Notes: generated by a model not told the origin, from the letters alone. A DNA stretch of 64,000 nucleotides from Variovorax flavidus (GCF_030317145.1 NZ_JASZYE010000001.1:1984001-2048000), one strand, 5' to 3'. Counted from the first letter of the stretch, positions 54,975 through 63,469 are shown. Numbers and translations are program-made.

Positions 54975-57505
54975 GCGACCCCGTCCAGCCGCAGGCAGAG
55001 GGCAGCGCGTTGCGCCTGCACCGCCAGCTGAACCGGATCTGGGCCACCGGCCCGGGATGGCAGCGCCTTGCCGCCGTCAATCATTCGGTCATCGGCGTGC
55101 GGATGATGGTCACGTCCTTCGTCTTCTTCGCCATCGCCGGTGTGCTGGGCATGCTGACGCGGGTGCAGCTCTCCACGCCGCACTCGGACTTCCTCGACCC
55201 GGAGACCTACAACCAGGTCTTCACGATGCACGGCTCGATGATGCTGTTCCTCTTCGCCATTCCGATGGTGGAGAGCTTCGCCGTGTACCTGACGCCCAAG
55301 ATCCTCGGCACGCGCGACTTCGCCTTTCCGCGGCTGACCGCATATGGCTACTGGTGCTACCTGTTCGGCGGCACGATCCTCACCGTATCGCTGATCGCGG
55401 GCGTCGCGCCCAACGGCGGGTGGTTCATGTACACGCCGTTGAGTTCGAGCGCCTTCTCGTCGGGAATCAACGCCGACGTCTGGCTGCTCGGCATCACCTT
55501 CGTCGAGATCTCGGCCCTGTCGCTTGCGATGGAGATCACCGTCTCGATCCTCAAGATGCGCGCGCCCGGCATGTCGCTCGACCGCATGCCGATCTTCGGC
55601 TGGTACATCCTCGTGACGGCGATGATGATGATCGTGGCTTTCCCGCCGCTGATCCTGGGCTCGATCCTGCTGGAGATCGAGCGCGCCTTCGGCCTGCCCT
55701 TCTTCGATCCGACACGCGGCGGCGACTCGCTGCTGTGGCAGCACCTGTTCTGGCTCTTCGGCCATCCGGACGTCTACATCATCTTCCTGCCGATGGCCGC
55801 GGTGCTGTCGACCGTCATTCCGGTCTTCGCGAACCGCTCGCTGGTCGGCTACCGCGCGATCGTCGTCGCGATCATCGCGCTCGCCTTCCTGAGCTTCGGC
55901 ATCTGGGTGCACCACATGTTCACCGTCGGCATCCCGCATCTGGCGCTCGCCTTCTTCTCTGCAGGCTCGGCGATCGTCGCGGTGCCCACTGCGGTGCAGA
56001 TCTTCGCGTGGCTCGCGACGCTGTCGCACGGCAAGCCGCGCTGGGACGTGCCGATGCTCTACATCTTCGGCTTCTTCTTCGTCTTCGCGATGGGTGGCCT
56101 GACCGGCGTGATGCTCGCGATGGTGCCCTTCGACTGGCAGGCGCACGACACCTACTTCGTCGTCGCCCACATGCACTACGTGGTGGCCGGGGCGCTCGCC
56201 TTCCCGATGATGGCCGGGCTCTACTACTGGCTGCCGCTGCTGACCGGGCGCGCCGCCGTGCACCGCCTGTCGGTGCCCGCCTTCTGGCTGATCTTCATCG
56301 GCTTCAACATGACCTTCTTCATGATGCACCTGACCGGCTTGATGGGCATGCCGCGGCGCATCTACACCTACAACGGGGACGAAGGCTGGAACGCGCTCAA
56401 CCTGCTGTCCTCGGTCGGCAGCTTCGTGATGACGATCGGCTTCGGACTGCTGGTGATCGACCTGATCGTGCAACTGCGCTACGGACGCCGCGTGCGGCGC
56501 GACCCCTGGCGTGCGCAGACCTTCGAATGGGCGATGCGGATTCCGCCGGCGCCTTATGCCTTCGCCTCGATCCCGCACGTGGGCGCGCAGACCGATGGCA
56601 TCGCGCCGGGCGATCTCGCGCTGACGCTCGCGCGCGGGGAAGGCTATCTGGGCTTCGTGCGCAACGGCTGGCAGGAGACGATCGGCGTGCATGCGACGAG
56701 CGGCAAGCCCGACCAGCTGATCGTGCTGCCGAACCCGACCTATCTGCCGCTGGTCACCGCCATCGTCACCGCGGGCGCCGTGCTGGCGATGCTGTTCAGC
56801 TTCTACTTCCTGTCGCTCGCGCTGGCGCTGGTCACCTGCGGACTGTTCATCTTCGCGGGGCAGCGTGCCGGCTTGCCGCGCGACTACGGGCCGCTGCCTG
56901 TCGGCCTCGGCGTCGCCGTGCCGCCACACACCGAGGTGGCCAGTTCGCCGGCCTGGCTGTCGCTCATCTGCGCGCTGGTGGCCAACGGCACGCTGTTCAC
57001 CTCGCTGGTGTTCGGCACCTTCTATCTCTGGCTCGCCGGCGCCCACTGGCAGACGATGCCGCCGCCCGAGCCGAGCCGCCTGCTGGCCTTTGGCGCCATC
57101 GCGGGCCTCGCGGTCGCGGCCGTGGCATCGCGCGGCTCGCTCAAGGCGGTCATTTCCGGGCGCGGCGCAATGGGCTGGATCGGCCTCACGGCGCTCATGC
57201 TGCTGGCCGCGATCGCCGCCACCGTGAGCCTGATCATGGGCGTCACGCCACGCCCTACCGAACACGCACTCGGTTCGACCGCCGCGGCGCTGCTCGGCTA
57301 TGTGGGGCTGCATGCCTTCATCGGCCTGCTCTTCCTGTTCAGCAACGTGCTGCGCATCGGCGCCGGCTTCGTCTCGCAGCGGCGGCACACCGACCTGCGG
57401 CTGACGCGCCTCTGGATCGACTACACGCTGGTGACGGGCCTCATCGCGCTGGGGCTGGTGCTCGCGCTGCCCACGCTGGTGACCGTGCTCGGAGCGCGGC
57501 CATGA
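54971..57505 (+). CDS. Cytochrome c oxidase, fused subunits I and III
   Basis: Haem-copper oxidase catalytic subunit I joined to subunit III, 844 residues. Subunit I (to about residue 560) has the low-spin haem ligand in MHGSMMLFLF (His87), the CuB/Tyr region GHPDVYIIFLP (His265, Tyr269), WVHHMFTVG with two CuB His, and HMHYVVAGALAF with the haem ligands. The helix VI proton-gate Glu of A1 oxidases is Asp267 here. The subunit III part (from about 600) has five or more helices, with LFTSLVFGTFYLWLAGAHWQ. It forms one operon with subunit II and the following small membrane-protein gene. Confidence 0.92.
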   Translation: MSDPVQPQAEGSALRLHRQLNRIWATGPGWQRLAAVNHSVIGVRMMVTSFVFFAIAGVLGMLTRVQLSTPHSDFLDPETYNQVFTMHGSMMLFLFAIPMVESFAVYLTPKILGTRDFAFPRLTAYGYWCYLFGGTILTVSLIAGVAPNGGWFMYTPLSSSAFSSGINADVWLLGITFVEISALSLAMEITVSILKMRAPGMSLDRMPIFGWYILVTAMMMIVAFPPLILGSILLEIERAFGLPFFDPTRGGDSLLWQHLFWLFGHPDVYIIFLPMAAVLSTVIPVFANRSLVGYRAIVVAIIALAFLSFGIWVHHMFTVGIPHLALAFFSAGSAIVAVPTAVQIFAWLATLSHGKPRWDVPMLYIFGFFFVFAMGGLTGVMLAMVPFDWQAHDTYFVVAHMHYVVAGALAFPMMAGLYYWLPLLTGRAAVHRLSVPAFWLIFIGFNMTFFMMHLTGLMGMPRRIYTYNGDEGWNALNLLSSVGSFVMTIGFGLLVIDLIVQLRYGRRVRRDPWRAQTFEWAMRIPPAPYAFASIPHVGAQTDGIAPGDLALTLARGEGYLGFVRNGWQETIGVHATSGKPDQLIVLPNPTYLPLVTAIVTAGAVLAMLFSFYFLSLALALVTCGLFIFAGQRAGLPRDYGPLPVGLGVAVPPHTEVASSPAWLSLICALVANGTLFTSLVFGTFYLWLAGAHWQTMPPPEPSRLLAFGAIAGLAVAAVASRGSLKAVISGRGAMGWIGLTALMLLAAIAATVSLIMGVTPRPTEHALGSTAAALLGYVGLHAFIGLLFLFSNVLRIGAGFVSQRRHTDLRLTRLWIDYTLVTGLIALGLVLALPTLVTVLGARP

Positions 57506-57840
57506 GCGCCGTACTGATCCCGCCGCGGCGTCTCTGGTGGCTCGCGGTCGGCTTCGTCGTCTGGTGCATCGCGCTCGTGGTGCTTTACGCGCTGCACGCC
57601 ATCGGCTGCGCTTTCGGCTGGTCGGCCGGCGCGCTCCGCTGGAGCCTCGTCATTGCGTTCCTCGCGCATCTGGCCGTGATCGGGTGGATGTGGGGCCAAT
57701 TCGCAAAGGGCTCGCCGGACCCCGCGACCGGAAAGACCGGCAGCTTCCTGCATGACGCCATCGTCTGGGCGACCATTGCCGCCTTCGCCAGCGGGGTGCT
57801 CGCCCTTGGTCCGCCACTGCTGCTCACCACATGCATCTGA
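57502..57840 (+). CDS. Small three-helix membrane protein of the oxidase operon
   Basis: A 112-residue protein (MSAVLIPPRRLWWLAVGFVV) with three hydrophobic helices and an acidic/Gly-rich loop (KGSPDPATGKTGSF). Its start overlaps the subunit I-III stop (ATGA), so it is made with the oxidase. By position it could be a subunit IV-like or assembly component, but I do not recognise a family. Confidence 0.75.
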   Translation: MSAVLIPPRRLWWLAVGFVVWCIALVVLYALHAIGCAFGWSAGALRWSLVIAFLAHLAVIGWMWGQFAKGSPDPATGKTGSFLHDAIVWATIAAFASGVLALGPPLLLTTCI

Positions 57841-57860
57841 AGGGACGAACACCTGTCGGA

Positions 57861-57938
57861 GATACCGCAGTACTGGCTTTGCCAGGCTGCCGGCATCGCC
57901 TCCTTGCAAACGGTGGGCGCCACAGCCAACCTGGGGGT
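57861..57938 (+). repeat. Dispersed hairpin repeat, copy E (degenerate; before flavocytochrome gene)
   Basis: The 37-nt hairpin (57861-57897) has outer arms GATACC/GGCATC with one mismatch, inner arms GCAG/CTGC, and CTGGC/GCCAG around TTT. The inner arms have changed together relative to GCGG/CCGC and CCGGC/GCCGG of other copies. The second hairpin has decayed, but the tail ends in CCTGGGGGT, five bases before the GTG start of the next gene. Confidence 0.85.
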
Positions 57939-57943
57939 GAGCC

Positions 57944-59257
57944 GTGACCTTGCGCAAGGCGGTGTGGTCCGCCATCTACCTGCTGTTCATCCTCGCCCCA
58001 CTGCTCGCGCTGCTGACGGGCGCGTTGCCGCCCAGCCGCGATTTCTGGACGGAGTTCTCGGTCGCGCTCGGCTACTCCGGGCTCGCGATGATGGGCCTGC
58101 AGTTCGGCCTGACGGCGCGCTTCCGCTACGTCACCGACCCGTGGGGCGAGGACGTGATCTACCACTTCCACCGACGGATCTCGCTGATCGCGGTCGGGCT
58201 GGTGGTGGTGCACCCGCTCATCCTGATTGCGGCCGGGTCCGAGAAGCTCGCACCGCCCGAGTCGCTCAGGGACGTCCCGGCCGGCGCCGTCTTCGCTGTG
58301 ATCTCCATCGGTTCGCTGATCACGCTGGTGATCATGGCGCTGTGGCGCACCCGGCTGAAGATCAGCTACGAGTTCTGGCACATCGCCCATATCGTGCTTG
58401 CGGTGGTCGCCGTCGGCGGCGGGCTGCTCCACATGATCGGATGGGGCTTCTACCTCGCCGACCCATGGAAGCGTGCGTTGTGGATCGGCATGACGATCTT
58501 CTGGATCGCGCTGCTGCTCTACGTGCGCCTCGTCAAGCCGCTCTTCATGCTGCGCCGGCCGTACCGCGTGGCCGAGGTGCGCAAGGAACGCGGAGACACC
58601 ACGACGCTGGTGATGCGGCCCGATGGCCACGCGGGCTGGCGCTTCAGGCCTGGCCAGTTCGGCTGGCTGACGCTGTGGGGGAGCCCGTTCAAGATCACCG
58701 GGCACCCGTTCTCGTTCTCGTCCAGCGCCGAAGTCGACGACGGCCGCGTCGAGATGACGATCCGCAATCTCGGCGACTTCACGAGCGCGATCGCCAAGGT
58801 ACCGGTCGGCCGGCGCGTGTACCTCGACGGGCCCTACGGCGCGTTCACCATCGGCAATCCGGCGGACATGCACGTGCTGATCGCGGGCGGCATCGGGATC
58901 ACGCCGATGGTGAGCATGATCCGCACGCTTGCCGACCGTGGCGACAAGCGACCGCTGATCCTGCTCTACGGCAGCAAGGACTGGGAGTCGGTGACCTTCC
59001 GCGAGGAACTGGAGGCCTTGCAGAAGCGCATCGACCTCACGGTGGTGCATGTGCTCTCGCAGCCGCCGGAGGGCTGGACAGGCGAGCGGGGCTACATCGG
59101 CGCCGAGGTGTTCAAGCGCCACCTGCCGCCGGGCTATGCCGACCACGAGTACTTCATCTGCGGGCCGAACGTCATGATGGATGCCATCGAAGCGGCGCTG
59201 GGCGAGATGAAAGTGCCCCTCTCCAAATACCACTCGGAGCGCTACAGCTTCGTCTAG
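57944..59257 (+). CDS. Ferric-reductase-type flavocytochrome with FAD/NAD reductase domain (GTG start)
   Basis: Transmembrane electron carrier of the ferric reductase/NOX-like superfamily. The 437-residue protein starts at a GTG (MTLRKAVWSAIYLLFILAPL). About six membrane helices carry haem-ligand His residues (YHFHRRISLIAVGLVVVHPL, FWHIAHIVLAVVAV). The C-terminal half is a ferredoxin-reductase module with FRPGQFGWLTLWGS, the FAD motif HPFSFSS, GPYGAFTIG, the NAD motif IAGGIGITPMVSMI and CGPNVMMDAIEAAL. It may reduce a metal, or a respiratory or oxidative-stress partner. It follows the oxidase operon after repeat copy E. Confidence 0.9.
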   Translation: MTLRKAVWSAIYLLFILAPLLALLTGALPPSRDFWTEFSVALGYSGLAMMGLQFGLTARFRYVTDPWGEDVIYHFHRRISLIAVGLVVVHPLILIAAGSEKLAPPESLRDVPAGAVFAVISIGSLITLVIMALWRTRLKISYEFWHIAHIVLAVVAVGGGLLHMIGWGFYLADPWKRALWIGMTIFWIALLLYVRLVKPLFMLRRPYRVAEVRKERGDTTTLVMRPDGHAGWRFRPGQFGWLTLWGSPFKITGHPFSFSSSAEVDDGRVEMTIRNLGDFTSAIAKVPVGRRVYLDGPYGAFTIGNPADMHVLIAGGIGITPMVSMIRTLADRGDKRPLILLYGSKDWESVTFREELEALQKRIDLTVVHVLSQPPEGWTGERGYIGAEVFKRHLPPGYADHEYFICGPNVMMDAIEAALGEMKVPLSKYHSERYSFV

Positions 59258-59266
59258 GAGGTTCCG

Positions 59267-59365
59267 ATGCGCCGCTTGTTCGCCGACCGGCTGGCTCTTG
59301 CCACGGGCATCATCGTGGTGGTGGTCTCGATCGCGTTCGCCTTCTGGCGAGCGGCCGGAGCTTAG
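59267..59365 (+). CDS. 32-residue single-helix membrane protein, unannotated type
   Basis: A 33-codon frame encodes MRRLFADRLALATGIIVVVV and then SIAFAFWRAAGA. It has a short basic N-terminus, one hydrophobic helix (ATGIIVVVVSIAFAFW) and a short tail. A near-perfect ribosome site, TAGGAGG, lies 5 bases before the ATG, and its first three bases are the stop codon of the flavocytochrome gene. It looks like a true small protein, possibly a subunit of the neighbouring flavocytochrome or oxidase. Evidence is from sequence only. Confidence 0.65.
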   Translation: MRRLFADRLALATGIIVVVVSIAFAFWRAAGA

Positions 59366-59368
59366 TAA

Positions 59369-60358
59369 CTAGCGCGTCCCGGCCCCGCGTGTCGAATAGT
59401 TCACCAGAGGGCCCGGGCCGATCGCGATCGGCGGGCCCGGATCGTTGCTCGGCCAGGCAGCGGAGGCCTGGGGCGGAGCGCGCACGGCGTCGTAGCGCGG
59501 TCCCGGTCCGGGAATGATCGGCGGCCCGGGATCCGGGACTTGCCGCAAGGGTGTCGCGTTGCTGCCGGCCGCAACCGGTGCGCCCGGTGGCAGTCGCGAG
59601 TAGTCGTACAACGGGCCCGGGCCCGCGGCAATCGGTGGACCGGAATCAGGCTCGGCACTGCGACGTTCGAGCGGTGGCGGGATTGCGCTGACGGGTGGTT
59701 CATCGTCGCGCTCCCGGCTGGCCCTGCTCGCATAGGAACTCCCCTTCGACGGGCGCGCAGCGGATCGGGTCTCGGGCTTTGCGCTCGGTGTCGTGGCAAC
59801 AGGCCGCTCGACCGTGCGCTCGGCAGGCCGCGAAGACGACTCCACGGCGGCGCCTGCCGCGCCGCGCCCGGGAAGCAAGGCATGCAAGGGCGAGTTGTTC
59901 TCACCGGGCGGTGTCGACGCAGGCCCCCTACTTTCGGCAACAGGGGGCGCTGGCGATGCCGGTACCGGTGCCGTTCCTGGCGCTGACGCCGGTGCCGGCG
60001 ACGAAGAACTCGGCGAGGCGTTCATGAACGGCGCCAGCAAGCTCATGATCTCCGCCTTCAGCGGCGGCGCACCAGGCTTGTTCGTGACGTACAGACACCA
60101 CAAAGTGAAGCCGACGATCATGGCAATGCCCCAGTAGCCAGCCTTCAGCCAGAAGGCTGCTGTCTCTGCAGGCAGCACCGGCACGGTCGCAGCGCCCCGC
60201 GACGACGGGTCGAAAACCGGGCGATGGGACATCACCGGGTCGATCGCGCCGGGCCCGGAAGCCTCGAAGCCGGGCAAAGGACGGGCGCATCCCGTGCAGA
60301 ACTTGGCCTTCGCACGGTTGGAGCTCCCGCAGGCGTTGCAGACGACCGACTCCGACAT
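59369..60358 (-). CDS. Zinc-ribbon membrane protein with C-terminal PGPPI repeats
   Basis: A 329-residue protein from the ATG at 60356-60358. An N-terminal zinc ribbon (CNACGSSNRAKAKFCTGC) is followed by a single membrane helix (GYWGIAMIVGFTLWCLYV at about residue 75). After it comes a long Pro/Ala/Ser-rich, probably disordered region. The C-terminus holds three repeats of the form D-x-GPPI-x2-GPGP-x-Y (DSGPPIAAGPGPLYDYSR, DPGPPIIPGPGPRYDAVR, DPGPPIAIGPGPLVNY). Function is unknown. It lies 93 bases downstream of the small membrane-protein gene on the same strand and converges on the oxidase-side small gene. Confidence 0.75.
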   Translation of the reverse strand: MSESVVCNACGSSNRAKAKFCTGCARPLPGFEASGPGAIDPVMSHRPVFDPSSRGAATVPVLPAETAAFWLKAGYWGIAMIVGFTLWCLYVTNKPGAPPLKAEIMSLLAPFMNASPSSSSPAPASAPGTAPVPASPAPPVAESRGPASTPPGENNSPLHALLPGRGAAGAAVESSSRPAERTVERPVATTPSAKPETRSAARPSKGSSYASRASRERDDEPPVSAIPPPLERRSAEPDSGPPIAAGPGPLYDYSRLPPGAPVAAGSNATPLRQVPDPGPPIIPGPGPRYDAVRAPPQASAAWPSNDPGPPIAIGPGPLVNYSTRGAGTR

Positions 60359-60451
60359 GAATGTGAACCCCCTGGAAGACAGCGAAACTCTCTTTTTGCA
60401 CGACTGCCGCGCGCTGTATGTCAGCAACTTCCTACGTTGCGCGTACGGCGG

Positions 60452-60697
60452 CTATTTCTTCGCCTCGGTCTTGAACAGGCCGCGGATGTTCAATGCCGCA
60501 AGGCACACCTGCAACGCAATCAGAGCCATCGCGCCGGTGTGCAGGCCCCAAGCGACCCACAGCACGTTGCTCGACAGAAACACCCAGAATCCGGCGTTGC
60601 GCCGCGCAGGCGAGTTGGCCGCCACCAGCCAGGCTGCTGCCACGGAAGCAGCGAAAGCCGGCCATTGAACGGTGTCCAGGAGATCGGGCAAGGTCAA
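60452..60697 (-). CDS. Small three-helix membrane protein, unknown function
   Basis: About 81 residues if the TTG at 60695-60697, which overlaps the GST stop (TTGA), is the start. The frame itself extends further upstream, overlapping the GST gene. Hydrophobic segments (PAFAASVAAAWLVAAN, FWVFLSSNVLWVAWGLHTGA, MALIALQVCLAALNI) and a basic end (FKTEAKK) suggest an inner-membrane protein. Tight linkage suggests co-translation with the GST gene. I do not recognise a family. Confidence 0.6.
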   Translation of the reverse strand: MTLPDLLDTVQWPAFAASVAAAWLVAANSPARRNAGFWVFLSSNVLWVAWGLHTGAMALIALQVCLAALNIRGLFKTEAKK

Positions 60698-61362
60698 GGT
60701 CCGTCCGTTTCCCAGCCGGCGCTGAACGGATAGCGCGCCTCCCACGATTGCACGAGACGCGGCTCCGCATCGACACGCCTGACGACTTCCGCCATTCGCG
60801 GGGCCTCACGGTAGAAGCGCAGGCGGCGCGGCTGCCACCGCGAGACCACGGTGACATATAGGTCCAGCACGCCAAGGCGATCGCCCAGCAGGTAGCGCGT
60901 TCCGCGCGGCATCTGCGCATCCATGATCCGCCAGCACTGCGCGATCCGCTCCGCACTCCGGTCCGCGACGACAGCCTCCGCTTCCGGCGAGTCGGCGAGC
61001 CGCGACGGGTCGTCTCGCACCCAGTACATCGCATAGATGGCCCCGGAGACGAAGGCCATCCATCGAAGAAACTGCGCGCGCGCGGGGTCGCCGGGACCCG
61101 GCGCCAGGCCGGCCTCAGGATAGCGGTCGGCCAGCCAGATCAGGATCGCCGCGCTCTCGGTCATGACTTCGCCGGAAGGCAGCACCAGGACCGGGACCTG
61201 CCGCATCGGGTTGACCGGATCGAGCTTTTCGCGCTCCGAGTCACCCTCCCAAGGCGCGACGTCCACAAGCTTCACGGGTGCGCCTATCAGACTCAGAGCG
61301 GCGTACACGGGCGTAGCGCCAGAGCCCGGCGCGCCGTAGAGGGTGAATGCAGGAGTGGCCAT
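60694..61362 (-). CDS. Glutathione S-transferase family protein
   Basis: Cytosolic GST of 222 residues. The N-terminal thioredoxin-like domain (FTLYGAPGSGATPVYAALSL) has the glutathione-binding region NPMRQVPVLVLPSGEVMTES, with the cis-Pro and Ser. The C-terminal helical domain starts at about residue 90 and contains GDRLGVLDLYVTVVSRW, the N-capping box region. It may act in detoxification; the substrate is not predictable. The downstream membrane protein is probably coupled. Confidence 0.9.
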   Translation of the reverse strand: MATPAFTLYGAPGSGATPVYAALSLIGAPVKLVDVAPWEGDSEREKLDPVNPMRQVPVLVLPSGEVMTESAAILIWLADRYPEAGLAPGPGDPARAQFLRWMAFVSGAIYAMYWVRDDPSRLADSPEAEAVVADRSAERIAQCWRIMDAQMPRGTRYLLGDRLGVLDLYVTVVSRWQPRRLRFYREAPRMAEVVRRVDAEPRLVQSWEARYPFSAGWETDGP

Positions 61363-61444
61363 GAAAAGCCGAACCTACCCCCGCACGCTCAGACCCTTTG
61401 TAGGATTTGGGCGCGGCCGCAGGCTTGACGGCGCGCGCCGCGAC

Positions 61445-61807
61445 TCAATGCGCCGGCCGGTGCCAGCTGCTGCTGTAGTCCTTGTCGGTGTACAGCGTCC
61501 AGAGGGCCAGCGCGGCGATAACGATGCCGGTGAACACCGCGGCCAGCATCGGCACTTGCAACGCGTTGAAGCCCAGTACCCAGGGCGAGACCACCAGCCA
61601 CACGCCCAGCGCGCATTCGGTCCATTCCTCCCAGGCGCGCGGAACGATCATCGCGCCCAGCGCCGCCGCAATGAGCGCCACGCCCACCAACACCGCGTTG
61701 GCCGTGGGCGAGACCACGTCCTGGAAGCCCAGGGCCCAGGGCGACAGAACGACCCAGACGCCCAGCAGGGCATTGACCACATCCTGCCAATGTTTCAGTT
61801 GCTTCAT
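61445..61807 (-). CDS. SPW-repeat membrane protein
   Basis: A 120-residue membrane protein from the ATG at 61805-61807 with four hydrophobic helices arranged as two similar halves. Each half contains the SPW motif (WVVLSPWALGF and WLVVSPWVLGF) that defines the SPW family. The halves align as LLGVWVVLSPWALGF with ALGVWLVVSPWVLGF. Function is unknown. The longer frame that continues upstream overlaps the DUF3016 gene and is not real. Confidence 0.85.
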   Translation of the reverse strand: MKQLKHWQDVVNALLGVWVVLSPWALGFQDVVSPTANAVLVGVALIAAALGAMIVPRAWEEWTECALGVWLVVSPWVLGFNALQVPMLAAVFTGIVIAALALWTLYTDKDYSSSWHRPAH

Positions 61808-61875
61808 GACACACCTCCTGCCGCCGGACAGACCGCTGGAGCGCGCCAGGCGGCAATCCGTTGGATCACGCAGGA

Positions 61876-62391
61876 TCAGCCGTGTTCCGCCGGCTTGACG
61901 AATCGACGGTCGAACCAGTTGTCCAGCATGGCCTTTTCGTAGCGCAGGCGGTCGCTGACCGAATAGCGGTTGACGGTCATCAGGTAGTTCAGGTCGGACA
62001 CCTGCTCCTCGGCACTCGCCACCACCTGATCGCCGCGCGTCAGCGTGTAGCGCAGCTTGATGCGCGGCCAGGTGATGTCGCGCAGGATGCGGACGTCTCC
62101 GTAGGAGCGTGTGCGAAAGGGTTCGAACCAGCCGGCGAGGTCGATGTCGAGCACCTCGATACGCAGCGAATCGCCAGGAGGGAGGCCGCGGTCGGCGAGT
62201 TCCCTCAGGTGGCGTTCGATGTCCCGCAGCACTGCTGCACGCTCCCGTTCGCTGCCGTACGGATGCGAGTAGACGGCGTCCCTGAAGTTTTCCGGTTGAA
62301 CGAAGACGACCGACAGATCCGCCGCCTGAACAGCGGCGCACGCACCGGCGGAAAGCATCGCCGCCACCGCGAAACCGAAGGGGCTGGACAT
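61876..62391 (-). CDS. DUF3016 periplasmic protein
   Basis: A secreted protein of 171 residues from the ATG at 62389-62391, with a signal peptide (FAVAAMLSAGACAAVQAAD). The mature part includes VVFVQPENFRDA and VLDIDLAGWFEP, typical of DUF3016, whose members occur in proteobacterial envelopes with unknown function. An in-frame upstream extension (from 62571) lies in the divergent promoter region and would bury the signal peptide. The gene is divergent from the methyltransferase gene and precedes the SPW-repeat gene. Confidence 0.82.
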   Translation of the reverse strand: MSSPFGFAVAAMLSAGACAAVQAADLSVVFVQPENFRDAVYSHPYGSERERAAVLRDIERHLRELADRGLPPGDSLRIEVLDIDLAGWFEPFRTRSYGDVRILRDITWPRIKLRYTLTRGDQVVASAEEQVSDLNYLMTVNRYSVSDRLRYEKAMLDNWFDRRFVKPAEHG

Positions 62392-62511
62392 GGCGTCCTC
62401 CTTCTCGAAGTTCAGGTTCTCTCTGACAGTCCGGAACGGCAACGGTTCCGTACAAAGGGCGTACACGGTGCAAGCAAAGTAAACGACACCGTCCACCGTC
62501 CACACTTTGGA

Positions 62512-62528
62512 GGATGACGTCGTCATCC
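62512..62528. promoter_or_regulatory. 17-base palindrome in the DUF3016 / methyltransferase divergent region
   Basis: GGATGACGTCGTCATCC is a perfect 8-bp inverted repeat around a single T. It lies in the 184-base region between the divergent DUF3016 and methyltransferase genes and is a good candidate for a dimeric regulator's site. Upstream, a less perfect dyad GGAACGGCAACGGTTCC is at about 62441-62457. Confidence 0.45.
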
Positions 62529-62575
62529 GCGGACTTCCCAATAGCCTGGACATCATCGCCGCCTTGCTCATTTAC

Positions 62576-63469
62576 ATGCGGCGCAATGCGTGGTCGCCGG
62601 CGAATGGAGACATACCGACCCACCCCTCGGAAAGGGAACGCGCCTTGGATTCAACGGACGTAGCCAGACATTGGGAAGCCAACGCCGAGGCGTGGACCCG
62701 GCAGGCCCGCAACGGATTCGACATCTTTCGCGATGCGGTCAATACACCTGCCTTCATGGCCCAGCTGCCGTCCATTCAGGGGAAGGAGGGCCTGGACGTC
62801 GGCTGCGGCGAAGGCTCCAACACGCGGCAGCTCGCCCGGCGCGGTGCGGCGATGATGGCGGTCGACATCGCGCCGACCTTCGTCCGGCATGCGCAGGAAA
62901 CCGAATGCAAGGAGCCGCTGGGGATCGAATTCCGCGTCGGCGACGGCATGGCGCTGCCCTTCGATGAAGCATCCTTCGATTTCGTGACGGCCTTCATGTC
63001 GCTGATGGACATGCCGGACCCGCAGCGCGCATTACGGGAGGCGAACCGGGTGCTGCGGCCCGGCGGATTCCTGCAGTTCTCCATCCTTCATCCCTGCTTC
63101 GTGCCGCCGCATCGCAAGGTGCTGCGCCGGCGCGACGGCAAGACGCGCGCCATCGAGATCGGCGACTATTTCGCGTCGACGACGGGGAGAGTGGACACTT
63201 GGTGGTTCTCCATGCTGTCGAGGAAGCAGCGCAAGAAGGTCGCGCCCTTCCAGACACCCATCTTCCACAGGACGCTCAGCCAGTGGATCGACCTCGTCAT
63301 CGGCGCGGGCTTCGCGATCGAGAAACTCGGCGAGCCCACGGCCGGCGCCGCATCGGGCCGCCGCGAGGCGGTGCTGGAAGACACCGAGGTGGCGCCCCTG
63401 TCGCTGATCGTGCTCGCGACCAAGCGCCGGGCCGCAGGCGCCGCTCCTTCGCCCGTGCCTACTCCTTGA
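62576..63469 (+). CDS. SAM-dependent methyltransferase (class I)
   Basis: Class I methyltransferase with motif I EGLDVGCGEGSNTRQLARRG, an acidic strand-2 end (MAVDIAP) and post-motif segments GDGMALPFDEASFDFVTAF and ALREANRVLRPGGFLQFSIL. These fit the UbiE/Methyltransf_11 group. From the ATG at 62576 it has 297 residues. A TTG at 62645, preceded by an AAGGGA ribosome site, is a serious alternative start and would give about 274 residues. The substrate is unknown. Its end overlaps the convergent permease gene by 11 bases. Confidence 0.8.
   Translation: MRRNAWSPANGDIPTHPSERERALDSTDVARHWEANAEAWTRQARNGFDIFRDAVNTPAFMAQLPSIQGKEGLDVGCGEGSNTRQLARRGAAMMAVDIAPTFVRHAQETECKEPLGIEFRVGDGMALPFDEASFDFVTAFMSLMDMPDPQRALREANRVLRPGGFLQFSILHPCFVPPHRKVLRRRDGKTRAIEIGDYFASTTGRVDTWWFSMLSRKQRKKVAPFQTPIFHRTLSQWIDLVIGAGFAIEKLGEPTAGAASGRREAVLEDTEVAPLSLIVLATKRRAAGAAPSPVPTP

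Noticed and set aside
54842..57388. 848-codon open frame on the minus strand opposite the fused oxidase gene
   Set aside because: The translation is Arg/His/Gln/Glu-rich, has no family motif and follows the codon pattern of an antisense shadow in high-G/C DNA. The plus-strand oxidase has all ligand residues.
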